DNA of 64,000 nt from Globodera rostochiensis (taxonomy: Eukaryota > Nematoda > Chromadorea > Rhabditida > Heteroderidae): contig JAEVLN010000021.1 of assembly GCA_018350325.1 (NCBI GenBank), positions 1,240,001 to 1,304,000 on the forward strand, given 5' to 3'. The position numbers were made by a program, and so were the translations under genes. Shown here piece by piece: positions 40,610 to 54,075 of this stretch (positions within the stretch are counted from its first letter, which is position 1; every line of letters starts with the position of its first letter). The notes beneath the pieces are model-generated. The model ran no database searches. It saw nothing but the letters and a program-made list of their open reading frames with translations, and was not told the origin of the DNA.

Positions 40610-43600
40610 TCTTGAACATTTTATTTTTTGAAGAAATAGTGTGCTAAAAAGAGAGAGTCAGACGGCGAGAGTAATTTGGACAGCACCCCATCTAAAAATT
40701 GTTTTCGTTTAATTTCTTGAACATTATATTTTTTGAAGAAATAGTGTGCTAAAAAGAGAGAGTCAGACGGCGAGAGTAATTTGGACTCAACGCACCCCAT
40801 CTAAAAATTGTTTTAGTTTAATTAACCAAAAAGTAGGAAATATTGGCAATAAAACTAGTTAAACTTTTCTAGAAATATATGAAGATGTGCCGATGAGACC
40901 GGATCATTAAATTTTGCCGATAGAATGCAATATTTTATGTATTGGTTTTTAGAATTTAAAAAAGCATAAGTGGTTTTTTCAGAATAACTGAAACTATGTC
41001 CAGAACATTTTATATCAATCCAATATCACGGCACTAAAGAGATTGATTAAAGTTCTAGCGGATGCAGAGAAAAATGCATTTATATATGTCAAAAACGACA
41101 TGAAATTCGAAGAATTGTTTGTTATATTATGTTGGGGTGGTCAGATGTATACATTAATAAACTAATAGATTCCGCTTGTCGAGCTGAGTCTGAATCCGCT
41201 TTAGGCCGGAAACCACATTGAAGAAAGTTACACACACCCACACATATATTTTTTGAAGAAATAGTGTGCTAAAAGAGAGAGTCAGATGGCGAGAGTAATT
41301 TGGACATCAACGCACCCCATCTAAAAATTGTTTTCGTTTAAATTCTTGAACATTATATTTTTTGAAGAAATAGTGTGCTAAAAAGAGAGAGTCAGACGGC
41401 GAGAGTAATTTGGACTCATCGCACCCCATCTAAAAATTGTTTTAGTTTAATTTCTTGAACATTTTATTTTTTGAAGAAATAGTGTGCTAGAAAGACAGAG
41501 TCAGGCGGCTAGAGTAATTTGGACATCAACGCACCCCATCTAAAAATTGTTTTCGTTTAATTTCTTGAACATTATATTTTTTGAAGAAATAGTGTGCTAA
41601 AAAGAGAGAGTCAGACGGCGAGAGTAATTTGGACTCAACGCACCCCATCTAAAAATTGTTTTAGTTTAATTAACCAAAAAGTACGAAATATTGGCAATAA
41701 AACAAGTTAAACTTTTCTAGAAATATATGAAGATGTGCCGATTAGACCGGATCATTAAATTTTGCCGATAGAATGCAATATTTTATGTATTGGTTTTTAG
41801 AATTTAAAAAAGCATAAGTGGTTTTTTCAGAATAACTGAAACTATGTCCAGAACATTTTATATCAATCCAATATCACGGCACAAAAGAGAATGATTAAAG
41901 TTCTAGCGGATGTAGAGAAAAATGCATTTATATATGTCAAAAACGACATGAAATTCGAAGAATTGTTTGTTATCTTATGTTGGGGTGGTCGGATGTATAC
42001 ATAAATAAACTAATAGATTCCGCTTGTCGAGCTGAGTCTGAATCCGCAAAAATTTTAGGCCGGAAACCACATTGAAGAAAGTTACACACACCCACACATA
42101 TATTTTTTGAAGAAATAGTGTGCTAAAAGAGAGAGTCAGATGGCGAGAGTAATTTGGACATCAACGCACCCCATCTAAAAATTGTTTTCGTTTAATTTCT
42201 TGAACATTATATTTATTGAAGAAATAGTGTGCTAAAAAGAGAGAGTCAGACGGCGAGAGTAATTTGGACTCAACGCACCCCATCTAAAAATTGGTTTAGT
42301 TTAATTTCTTGAACATTTTATTTTTTGAAGAAATAGTGTGCTAAAAGAAAGGGTCAGATGGCGAGAGTAATTTGGACATCAACGCACCCCATCTAAAAAT
42401 TGTTTTCGTTTAATTTCTTGAACATTATATTTTTTGAAGAAATAGTGTGCTAAAAAGAGAGAGTCAGACGGCGAGAGTAATTTGGACTCAACGCACCCCA
42501 TCTAAAAATTGTTTTAGTTTAATTAACCAAAAAGTATGAAATATTGGCAATAAAACTAGTTAAACTTTTCTAGAAATATATGAAGATGTGCCGATGAGAC
42601 CGGATCATTAAATTCTGCCGATAGAATGCAATATTTTATGTATTGGTTTTTAGAATTTAAAAAGGCTAAGTGGTTTTTTCAGAATAACTGAAACTATGTC
42701 CAGAACATTGATATCAATCCAATATCACGGCACTAAAGAGATTGATTAATGTTCTAGCGGATGCAGAGAAAAATGCATTTATATATGTCAAAACGACATG
42801 AAATTCGAAGAATTGTTTGTTATATTATGTTGGGGTGGTCAGATGTATACATTAATAAACTAATAGATTCCGCTTGTCGAGCTGAGTCTGAATCCGCGAA
42901 AATTTTAGGCCGGAAACCACATTGAAGAAAGTTACACACACCCACACATATATTTTTTGAAGAAATAGTGTGCTAAAAAGAGAGAGTCAGATGGCGAGAG
43001 TAATTTGGACTCAACGCACCCCATCTAAAAATTGTTTTAGTTTAATTTCTTGAACATTTTATTTTTTGAAGAAATAGTGTGCTAAAAAGAGAGAGTCAGA
43101 TGGCGAGAGTAATTTGGACTCAACGCACCCCATCTAAAAATTGTTTTAGTTTAATTTCTTGAACATTTTATTTTTTGAAGAAATAGTGTGCTAAATAGAG
43201 AGAGTCAGATGGCGAGAGTAATTTGGACATCAACGCACCCCATCTAAAAATTGTTTTCGTTTAATTTCTTGAACATTATATTTTTTGAAGAAATAGTGTG
43301 CTAAAAAGAGAGAGTCAGACGGCGAGAGTAATTTGGACTCAACGCACCCCATCTAAAAATTGTTTTCGTTTAATTTCTTGAACATTATATTTTTTGAAGA
43401 AATAGTGTGCTAAAAAGAGAGAGTCAGACGGCGATAGTAATTTGGACTTAACGCACCCCATCTAAAAATTGTTTTAGTTTAATTAACCAAAAAGTATGAA
43501 ATATTGGCAATAAAACAAGTTAAACTTTTCTAGAAATATATGAAGATGTGCCGATAAGACCGGATCATGAAATTCTGCCGATAGAATGCAATATTTTATG

Positions 43601-46579
43601 TATTGGTTTTTAGAATTTAAAAAAGCATAAGTGGTTTTTTCAGAATAACTGAATCTATGTCCAGAACATTGATATCAGTCCAATATCACGGCACTAAAGA
43701 GATTGATTAATGTTCTAGCGGATGCAGAGAAAAATGCATTTATATATGTCAAAAACGACATGAAATTCGAAGAAATGTTTGTTATCTTATGTTGGGGTGG
43801 TCGGATGTATACATAAATAAACTAATAGATTCCGCTTGTCGAGCTGAGTCTGAATCCGCAAAAATTTTAAGCCGGAAACCACATTGAAGAAAGTTACACA
43901 CACCCACACATATATTTTTTGAAGAAATAGTGTGCTAAAAAGAGAGAGTCAGATGGCGAGAGTAATTTGGACTCAACGCACCCCATCTAAAAATTGTTTT
44001 AGTTTAATTTCTTGAACATTTTATTTTTTGAAGGAATAGTGTGCTAAATAGAGAGAGTCAAACGGCGAGAGTAATTTGGACTCAACGCACCCCATCTAAA
44101 AATTGTTTTCGTTTAATTTCTTGAACATTATATTTTTTGAAGAAATAGTGTGCTAAAAAGAGAGAGTCAGATGGCGAGAGTAATTTGTACTTAACGCACC
44201 CCATCTAAAAATTGTTTTAGTTTAATTAACCAAAAAGTATGAAATATTGGCAATAAAACAAGTTAAACTTTACTAGAAATATATGAAGATGTGATGATGA
44301 GACCGGATCATGAAATTCTGCCGATAGAATGCAATATTTTATGTATTGGTTTTTAGAATTTAAAAAAGCATAAGTGGTTTTTTTAGAATAACTGAATCTA
44401 TGTCCAGAACATTGATATCAGTCCAATATCACGGCACTAAAGAGATTGATTAATGTTCTAGCGGATGCAGAGAAAAATGCATTTATATATGTCAAAAACG
44501 ACATGAAATTCGAAGAATTGTTTGTTATCTTATGTTGGGGTGGTCGGATGTATACTAAATAAACTAATAGATTCCGCTTGTCGAGCTGAGTCTGAATCCG
44601 CAAAAATTTTAGGCCGGAAACCACATTGAAGAAAGTTACACACACCCACACATATATTTTTTGAAGAAATAGTGTGCTAAAAAGAGAGAGTCAGATGGCG
44701 AGAGTAATTTGGACTCAACGCACCCCATCTAAAAATTGTTTTAGTTTAATTTCTTAAACATTTTATTTTTTGAAGAAATAGTGTGCTAAATAGAGAGAGT
44801 CAGGCGGCTAGAGTAATTTGGACATCAACACACCCCATCTAAAAATTGTTTTCTTTTAATTTCTTGAACATTTTTTTTTTGAAGAAATAGTGTGCTAAAT
44901 AGAGAGAGTCAGATGGCGAGAGTAATTTGGACTCAACGCACCCCATCTAAAAATTGTTTTAGTTTAATTAACCAAAAAGTATGAAATATTGGCAATAAAA
45001 CAAGTTAAACTTTACTAGAAATATATGAAGATGTGATGATGAGACCGGATCATGAAATTCTGCCGATAGAATGCAATATTTTATGTATTGGTTTTTAGAA
45101 TTTAAAAAAGCATAAGTGGTTTTTTTAGAATAACTGAATCTATGTCCAGAACATTGATATCAGTCCAATATCACGGCACTAAAGAGATTGATTAATGTTC
45201 TAGCGGATGCAGAGAAAAATGCATTTATATATGTCAAAAACGACATGAAATTCGAAGAATTGTTTGTTATCTTATGTTGGGGTGGTCGGATGTATACATA
45301 AATAAACTAATAGATTCCGCTTGTCGAGCTGAGTCTGAATCCGCAAAAATTTTAGGCCGGAAACCACATTGAAGAAAGTTACACACACCCACACATATAT
45401 TTTTTGAAGAAATAGTGTGCTAAAAAGAGAGAGTCAGACGGCGAGAGTAATTTGGACTCAACGCACCCCATCTAAAAATTGTTTTAGTTTAATTTCTTGA
45501 ACATTTTATTTTTTGAAGAAATAGTGTGCTAAAAAGAGAGAGTCAGGCGGCTAGAGTAATTTGGACATCAACGCACCCCATCTAAAATTGTTTAGTTTAA
45601 TTTCTTGAACATTTTATTTTTTGAAGAAATAGTGTGCTAAAAAGAGAGAGTCAGACGGCGAGAGTAATTTGGACTCAACGCACCCCATCTAAAATTGTCT
45701 TAGTTTAATTTCTTGAACATTTTATTTTTTGAAGAAATAGTGTGTTAAAAGAGAGAATCAGACGGCGAGAGTAATTTGGACCAACGTACCCCATCTAAAA
45801 ATTGTTTTAGTTAAAATAACCAAAAAGTATGAAATATTGGCAATAAAACAAGTTAAACTTTTCTTGAAATATATGAAGATGTGCCGATGAGACCGGATTA
45901 TGAAATTCTGCCGATAGAATGCAATATTTTATGTATTGGTTTTTAGAATTTAAAAAAGCATAAGTGGTTTTTTCGGAATAACTAAAACTATGTCCAGAAC
46001 ATTGATATCAATCCAATATCACGGCACTAAAGAGATTGATTAAGGTTCTAGCGGATGCAAAGAAAAATGCATTTATATATGTCAAAAACGCCATGAAATT
46101 CGAAGAATTGTTTGTTATCTTATGTTGGGGTGGTCGGATGTATACATAAATAAACTAATAGATTCCACTTGTCGAGCTGAGTCTGAATCAGCAAAAATTT
46201 TAGGCCGTAAACCACATTGTAGAAAGTTACACACACCCACACATTATATTTTTTGAAGAAATAGTGTGCTAGAAAGACAGAGTCAGGCGGCTAGAGTAAT
46301 TTGGACATCAACGCACCCCATCTAAAAATTGTTTTAGTTTAATTTTTTGAACATTTTATTTTTTGAAGAAATAGTGTGCTAAAAAGAGAGAGTCAGACGG
46401 CGAGAGTAATTTGGACCAACGTACCCCATCTAAAAATTGTTTTAGTTTAATTTCTTGAACATTTTATTTTTTGAAGAAATAGTGTGCTAAAAAGAGAGAG
46501 TCAGACGGCGAGAGTAAGTTGGACTCAACGCACCCCATCTAAAATTGTTTTAGTTAAAATAACCAAAAAGTATGAAATA

Positions 46580-48779
46580 ATGATTACTCTTCCACAAGAA
46601 ATAAGAATAAATAAAAATTTATTATAATATAATGCAAATACATCTTCAAAACCAATACAATTTAAAAAAAGAATAATTTTTAAATAATTATATGTAAGCT
46701 ATTAGCCTTTTCAATCCCTTCGCTATGTTTTTATTAACAATACGACAAATTTATATAAAAATTCAACAACAGTTTCAATTTAATTATTGGTATTATTAAA
46801 CTTTTTTGAAAATCAAAGCTTTATACAGTAAATAAATAATATTAATTACATATGAAAAATTTTTATTGTTTTAAAGAAAACAAATTTATTTAAAAAATCT
46901 CAAACATATTAAGAGCGAATTTCTTGTATTAAACAAGTTTTTTTGTTGCAAACTAAATTCAAATTTATTTAAAGACCTCAATACAATTATCTCTGTCCAG
47001 GTTCAAAGAAGATCATTCATAAACTCCAATGTTAAACGTACGGCCACCGATAAATCTAATTCATCATAAAATCAAAATGTTGTAGTTTAAAGAAAATATA
47101 TTTGTAAAATGGCTAATATCTTTTCTAAAAACATTGAGAAAAGTCTAACAAAAACTGCAGCTTTTAGCAGCTAATTAATATTTATTTAACTCTAAAAATT
47201 AATAGCTAAAAACAAAAGTACCTCTTTTAAATGATTCAAAATATTAAAACTCAGTAAATCAATACATTGCTTATTTTTATTTACTAAATACATGAATTAA
47301 TTAGCGATTCTTACTTAAAATGATATTACAATTAGCAAAAAAAAAGTTGGAAATCTAAATCATTAAAATTTTTTACGTAATTTTATTAAAAAAATATAAC
47401 ATGTGATCGTCTAAATAATTAAATAACAAAACAAAGAAAGAACCCTCCTTTGTTTATCAAAAACAAGATGTTATTTGTCGTAACAATAGAACAAACTAAC
47501 GTACACTTCTGTGTTCTAGTCAATTTAATAATTTAATATATTAAGAAATAATAAAATTCAAAAGTAAATGCACAAAAAGATCTAAAAAAAAATTAAATTC
47601 AATCAATATATAATTGTATCAAAATAAATTTGTTCGACAAAAATAATTTATAATTAGTAAAGAATTCAAAGAAAAAAATAAATATAGACTTGGACTTGTT
47701 CACAATCGATGATCCAAATATGTTTTTAATTTCAGAAACTGCAATCAATATAAAAAGAGTTATGGAAGGAAAACGGAGCCGGATGGATCAATTTTTGTAT
47801 TGAAATTTCCCAACCTCTGCATAAGCAGAGTATTCGTGCTAATAAATCAATTGGAAGATGAGTGGAGTAATTTATATTTATATTTATATTTATTGTATGT
47901 AAACCTTGTTAATAATTCAATCATTATATAAATCCTATGGCTCATGCATTATTTTTAATAAATATATTTATTAATATATCATTTAAACATTCACTCACTA
48001 AAAATAATGATTTTACATGTGAGGGCTGGGCAACGAAGGTGGCGACAACAACGCTGAGAATGACAACATGAACAATTATATTTAGAGATAAAATGCTTAA
48101 ACATATTCCATGTCAACTATTAAATTTATGGGGGAAACGCAAGATTATTGGATTAAAGAAAACAATTTAATATTCAATTCATACTTTACACCTGGTTTTT
48201 TTAATTTGGGTTTTAGATCTTACTATATGACAACTATTTAATCAACAGATTATAATTCAACCCATTTGTTGAAAAAATGAAATATAAACTTTACTTCTGA
48301 GAAATAATAAACAATATTAATTAAAGATTAACAATTTTTAATTTGGTTGCAATTGAAAAAATTATGGTCATTAATGTTCTAAAAAAAATAAACTAAAATT
48401 TTAAATGTTGCAAAACTACAATACGGAACTTCTGAGGGCAAATCCCAAGATTAATCAAAATCTGAAAACAATATGAAAGCAAAAGTCAAAAATTAATTTT
48501 AAACGTAGCAAATGTTTCTCGCAAAATGAAAAAAATTTTAGTAATCTTTAAAATCAGAAAAAATAATTTAAAACAACAAAAATTCAAGTTTTTAATTTTA
48601 TATGACAAAAGATAATTTATTAGCTAACACATTTTAAAACTCATAAACTATGCCCTTATAATATAAGAAAAGGTAAATATACGCTTTTAAACTTTTGTCT
48701 TTAAAACTATCTAATATTTAAAAATAAGAAATGTTGACTACGAACCATTTTTAAAATTTAAATTACTATTTGCAAAAAT
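46580..48779. other. AT-rich intergenic region, no gene seen
   Basis: Very AT-rich sequence with only short open frames and no recognisable domain, RNA gene or repeat family. Confidence 0.6.
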
Positions 48780-49085
48780 TGATTAAAATCGATCACTTGG
48801 TGGTTTTTGAAACCCCCCTTTAATTAATTGTAACCCCCTCATCCCGGCCCAAGCCGGCAACTTTTAATCATTATTTCCCCACCTAAGTTTTTTTTTTTTG
48901 TCATTTCCATTTACGTTAATATCGGTTTACTCATAAAAACATAAGTTACGAAGATTCGAACGATCAGATGGTACAGCAGCAGGAGGTTATCAAAAAACGT
49001 CGCTTTTTTTCAACGATCAAAATCCTAGTGCAAAAATCATTTTGATAAAACCCCAAAAGGGTTGATTTTGAAACCCAAACCCACT
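48780..49085 (+). mobile_element. Diverged fragment of the pogo-like repeat family
   Basis: Shares TTGTAACCCCCTC, CCCAAGCCGGC and AAAAAACGTCGC-type sequence with the element at 50296-51261, including the region before its transposase remnant. No termini seen. Confidence 0.5.
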
Positions 49086-50293
49086 TTTTTTGTGGAAAAT
49101 TTTTTTTTTCATAAAAAGGGACTATAATTTTGAACATAAAAATGTCAATTTAATTGAATACACACTGTTAATATATTATTCTTTTAAAATGTCTATGAGA
49201 AGTATTGATGTCAAAATCGACCCAAAATTTGTATGCTTTTTATTGGTGATAAATACAGGCAAAAAACCTAAGTAAACTGAGCAAAGCTGAATTGAAATAT
49301 AAGAAGGCATTGAAAGTAAAAATAAAATATTAATGATCAGCTTAATTTTGCGCATAGTAATGCGCGTCATTTAAACCCATTTTTTTAATAAAAAAATTAA
49401 GTGAACAATAAAATGGAAGCGGAACCGTTGCGCAATTTCTTATAATTATTTTAAATTTGATGTTAAACTTAATGGTTTATTAACCAATGACAAATGAACA
49501 CAAATTACCTCGATTGTCAGACAAGTTATGCTTTTTCGCCAAAAAAACTTTCTTTATAATATGTTTAAAAATTATTTAAAGGAAAAATTCAACTTTATTT
49601 ACATACCTTAGTTTATGCTATTTAGATATATCGCGGGTGTGAAATTAATGATTATCATTAACATGGACATTTTCTGCATAATGTGTGCGCGAATAACAAC
49701 GACAATGTGGGACTTTTTTTATCGTAAGCCAGAGCTGAAACGCTCAAGGAAAATAAATTGTCGTGCTTTGGGAGGCATTATTATAAGAAATTACAATTTG
49801 AATTTGACCCATACATCTTAAATATATTTTTTTCCTGAATATGTGGAAAAGTATGAATAATTATACCCTAACATTAAATGTACATTCAGTAATAATTATT
49901 TGAAGATACAATTAGTCAAAAATTTTAATATATATATTAACCTAAAGCTATCGTTTAGCAATTAATGATGTTATATAAATAAATACCTTTACAAAGAGAA
50001 AAATAATAAAGATGCACGTCATCTTTTTTTTCAGGGTAGCGCTATTGGACATTAAACTTATAAAGACATTAATATAAATATGAAAAAATAAAAAAAATTA
50101 TTGTTTTTTCTAAAAAGGGTTTATTAATACCGAGATATATTTAAACAACAAAAAAATTTAAATCGAAGCTGAAATAAAATAAGCTGATTATTACAAAAAA
50201 TAAATAAAATTATGTGTTTAAATCTCCTCGATTCAAATTAATTATGCAAAGATTACTTCATTTAAATGACAAGCGCAAATTCATTAAATCTAT
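49086..50293. other. AT-rich intergenic region, no gene seen
   Basis: Short open frames at 49090-49275 and 49615-49821 lack similarity, splice context or composition of coding sequence. I see no supported feature. Confidence 0.6.
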
Positions 50294-50295
50294 TA

Positions 50296-51261
50296 CCGTA
50301 TTTCCTCTATTAGTAACCCACCCTCTATTTGAAAATCCCCCTCTAATTGTAACCCCCCCCCCAAGCCGTGAGTTTTAAAAACTAAGTATGACCAAGTTTT
50401 TTACAGCCATACCATTTACGTATAAAATTAAGCATTTTACTAATAAAGAGATGAGTAGAAACTGGAAACTTTGACCTAAAACCCAAAAAATTTTAGAAAA
50501 CATAAAAATCCCCAAATTCCGATTTTTTTTTAATTATTAAAAAAAGTTTTATTCAACGCATTTTTCTGACCAGCCATCATAAATCCATGAATAATATTAA
50601 TACTAAAAACGCGAAATATTGACTTAAAATATTGACCAAAAACCCCAAAAAGTGCCTATTGATTAAAAAATGCCAAAAACTGACCTAATTCAGTCAAATT
50701 TTGCGTAAAACCCTTCAAAATTCGTCATTTTTTATATTCGTCTTTTACCTACCTAATTGGAAATATAATATTTTCACACGTTTTGGAACATTTTATAAAA
50801 TTACCAAATAAAAAAATTTTAGGGAAAATTTCGATCTTTGGGGGTGGATTTTTTGTAAAAGAAAAAGTCATTTTTTAGGGGTGCATTTTTGTTCTAAATT
50901 TTTTTGTTTCTAAGGCTACATTTTTCATTTTTATTGCATTTTTCTTAAGAAAAATGCCCAAAGTCTCTAGTGATAAGATTTCAAAAAAACGTCGCATTTT
51001 TACAATCGACGAAAAATTGGAAGTAGTCATTTGTTTTGACGGATCAGTGGAATTATAATTTTGTGCAAAATTTTGTTATTACAGAAATTTATTTTGATTT
51101 AAAAAATAATATAAAAATTTAATTTATGTAAATAAGTTTTGAAAAATTTGTATTGAAAAATAGTAACCCACCCTCTATTTGAAACCCCCTTCTAATTGTA
51201 ACCCCCCCTTGAGGGGGTTTGAACAATTGTAACCCATGGGTTACTAATAGAGGAAATACGG
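50296..51261 (+). mobile_element. Tc1/mariner-pogo type DNA transposon remnant, 966 bp
   Basis: Terminal inverted repeats CCGTATTTCCTCTATTAGTA at both ends, flanked by TA on each side (50294-50295, 51262-51263), the target duplication of the Tc1/mariner/pogo superfamily. Inside, C-rich TGTAACCCCCCCC stretches repeat near each end. A remnant transposase start lies at 50954-51058. Parts are shared with 48780-49085, 56290-56770 (inverted) and 58985-59130. Confidence 0.8.
50954..51058 (+). pseudogene. Transposase N-terminal remnant (HTH)
   Basis: 34 codons with ISKKRRIFTIDEKLEVV, like the first helix region of pogo/CENP-B-type transposases. It stops at a TAA; the rest of the transposase is missing. 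Confidence 0.5.
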
Positions 51262-51263
51262 TA

Positions 51264-52518
51264 AATTACAAATTAATGCTTATGGCTTAACTAAAATGAT
51301 ATAAATATTATTTCTTAATATGCATCCTCATAATCAAGAATTAACCTATATGTTCGAAATACGAAATAATATAAAGGATCCGAACATCCAGAAAATGTTT
51401 TAGCATCAATTCAAAACTAAAAATACTTTAGATATTTATAAAGTATAAAAAACATAAAAGTTTTACAAACATATAAAATCTGAAATTTTTTATTAAATGT
51501 TTTAAGTAAAAAGAACAGCGTATGGCTTTTACATCAAAAAACCTATTAGTAACTTATCTAATTAAATTTCGCTAGTAACAAACCAAAACCAAATACGCGA
51601 GATCTCTTCATCAAAAAAGGAGCCAATAATTACATAACTATGCCAAAATCATTTTGAAAAAGTTAACTAAAATTCGGAAATGTGAAAATATCGGATGAAT
51701 TTGGCGGACTTGTGCCTTTTTTAAATTTTCAGAAGTGTGAAATGATTGGACGTCGTCTCAAACGTTAACGATTTTGAAGGCACATAAATTAGACTTATGT
51801 CATACAAATGTAATTCCTGTTGTCATTTTGCCAGCAGGAATAGTTAGCGTTTTCAGTAATCAAGATCACTTTACGTCAAAAGATAAATAATTTTATAATT
51901 TTAAGCAATTTTAGCTCTTACATTATAATTGCCACTTTTCTTATGATTTATTTTAAAGTTAGAATTAATATATTTATGACCATAATAGTTGAAATGTCGC
52001 TAATTCTATGAAATTTTGCAAAAATCGTTGAATTTAAGCCACCAAAACTGGTATTTTTTAACCAAGGCCGTAGTTCGCACAAATTGTTAACTTTAAACTT
52101 TTTCAAGTTAAAATAAAAATTGTCAAAGTTAAAACTTAATAGGGCGCTGTGGCGAAATGTCGTTTTCCTCCAGTACCATTAATTAAAATTATTTTAATAT
52201 TTTTTATTTGGCTATTCACAAATCAATTTTTATAAAATGATGATTATCGGAAACATATTGACAAAATGGCAGAATATTATTGATTAAGAGTTGGATAAAT
52301 AATTATTAAAGAATATGATGCCAATTTCAATTGTGGACTATCATTTATTACTTTCAATCATTTAAAGCTAAATAATATTTAATAATATTGTAAAATTTTG
52401 AGACAATTCTTTAACACAAAATAATTGACAAATTTTTCCATCGAATTTCCTTAAAATTTTATAAAATTGTTCAAATTAAATATATTAATCTCTCTAAATT
52501 CGAGCTTTTTTGCCCAAA
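51264..52518. other. AT-rich intergenic region, no gene seen
   Basis: No gene. About 51700-52150 shares short stretches (for example TTTGCCAGCAGGAATAGTTA, ATTTATGACCATAAT) with 54640-54930, indicating an old dispersed repeat. Confidence 0.55.
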
Positions 52519-53455
52519 ATGGAAAGATTTTGGATATTAATTTTGGTTTTATTCTTCGCAACAAATTCACTGGATAAAGCCGAATCCGTTAAATTGGAGC
52601 TCAAAACATTTGATGAAATATTTGGAGAAGGCTGGTGGGACAAAGGTGAAGCCAAAGATTTGAAAACGCCGGCGCCAACAAACTTTGGACAAAATGTCCA
52701 TCACAAAATCGACCGGCAGAACACCCAACTTGGACAAATTGAGCCCAATTCAACTGATCAAAATCTTCCCATCAAAGAGTCTGATCACTCTGGTAATGCC
52801 AAAAATGGCGAAGAACAGAACGAAGTTTCTTCAATCGAAAATAAGCGAAAACGTAAAATTATCGACAAATTCCACGCCATAAAAGAAGAATTTAAGCAAA
52901 AAGGAAAATTTTCGGCGAAAGAAAGATGAGAATAAAATTGCTAAACAATTGGGAGTCAATTACTCAAAAATATACAAATGGAAAAAAGAATTTGGCCTAA
53001 GCCGAAAAATGCATAACTTCGGGAAAGAAAAAAATGAGCGAAAACATTTGGTAGAGAAATTTGATAAAATGAAAGCCGAATTAACGCGGGCCGGATTCAA
53101 AAACTCTTATCATCACGAAATTGATGAAACTGTCGCAAAAGAGATGGGCCTCAGTTTAGCAACAATTTATAATTGGAAACGTGACCTTGGCCAATCCAGT
53201 GAGTATTTTTGATTTTATTAATTTTTTTATATTAATAAAAATTCTTTTACAGAACCACAACATAAACACTCCCAATTGATGAAACGTTATTATGAAATTA
53301 AAGACAAAAATCCTAAAATTAGTGATGAGAACATTGCCAAAATGTTGAAAATTGGAAGAGTCACTTTGTATAAATGGAAAAAGCATTTTAAACCAAATTC
53401 TGTCGATGGACTTTCTGTGGAAGTCAATGCCGCGGCAAATGTACAAGGAAATTAG
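52519..53455 (+). CDS. Secreted protein with helix-turn-helix repeats (frame break)
   Basis: The ATG at 52519 is followed by a signal peptide (MERFWILILVLFFATNSL), a linker of ~60 polar residues, and three helix-turn-helix units each ending in a Tyr-x-Trp-Lys motif: IAKQLGVNYSKIYKWKKEFG, VAKEMGLSLATIYNWKRDLG and IAKMLKIGRVTLYKWKKHF. An intron spans 53199-53252. A one-base frame break near 52920-52925 separates the signal peptide/linker from the HTH part, so the gene is broken or contains a sequencing error. Signal peptide plus transposase-like DNA-binding repeats resembles gland effectors of plant-parasitic nematodes that enter host nuclei; this comparison is from memory. Confidence 0.65.
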
Positions 53456-53620
53456 GGTGGATGCTACATACTTTGGCTAGATGGTTCAATCTCCTCTCGC
53501 GATATCATTTTTATTTTTTGTTTTTATACTTAACTCTTTCTTTTAATATTCTTACACTTTTGAAAAAAATCAGACATAAAAAATAAAATTTTAAGCATTT
53601 ACATAAATAATTAGTTCATT

Positions 53621-53875
53621 TAGATGGGGTGCGTTGATGCCCAATTACTTTCGTCGTCTGCCCCTCTCTCTTTTTAGCACACTATTTCTTCAAAAAATAA
53701 AATTTTCAAAAAGGTACACTAAAAAATTATTAGATGGGGTGCGTTGATGACCAAATTACTCTAACCGTCTGACTCTCTTTTTTTAGCACACTTTTTCTTC
53801 AAAAAATAAAATGTTCAAAAATTAAATTAAAATAGGTGCGTTGATGCCCAAATTACTCTCGTCGTCTGACTCTCA
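53621..53875 (-). repeat. Three diverged satellite short units, reversed
   Basis: AGATGGGGTGCGTTGATG, ATTACTCTCGTCGTCTGACTC and TTTTTAGCACACTATTTC repeat three times with many substitutions, the same orientation as 1-300. A degenerated outlier of the satellite 7 kb beyond the main array. Confidence 0.85.
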
Positions 53876-54075
53876 AAATCTTATCCCTGCTCATGGCTTA
53901 CATAAACGTAAACATTTTATCGATTAAATAAATCTTTAAAAAATGAAGTTTTGTGTCTTAAATGACGCTTTTTTGCCTGCCAAATAAGGAGTTTGAAAAT
54001 TTTCATTTGGATCAAAAAAGCTTTTTCTTAGAAGCCTGGAAAGCTTCTTAACCGGTAATTCCAGAAGTTCAAAAA
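53873..54075 (+). repeat. Dispersed ~200-bp repeat, copy 1
   Basis: AAAATCTTATCCCTGCTCAT through the GCTTCTTAACCGGTAATTCC region, repeated directly at 55263-55465 with few changes. Confidence 0.8.

Larger units (their letters stand above)
33833..46579 (+). repeat. Satellite array right of the palindromic element
   Basis: 12.7 kb of the same satellite. Long ~430-bp modules begin near 34192, 35266, 36229, 37192, 37938, 38901, 39865, 40826, 41672, 42524, 43486, 44227, 44968 and 45825, alternating with short ~109-bp units. Divergence increases to the right (43,000-46,500 carries more substitutions). The array ends within a long module after AACCAAAAAGTATGAAATA. Confidence 0.95.

Noticed and set aside
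19761..46579. CRISPR-like array of regular direct repeats
   Set aside because: The repeats are contiguous satellite units without unique spacers, in a eukaryotic context with introns.
49090..49821. Small open frames, one with a signal-peptide-like start on the minus strand
   Set aside because: Composition and lack of context are typical of AT-rich intergenic DNA.
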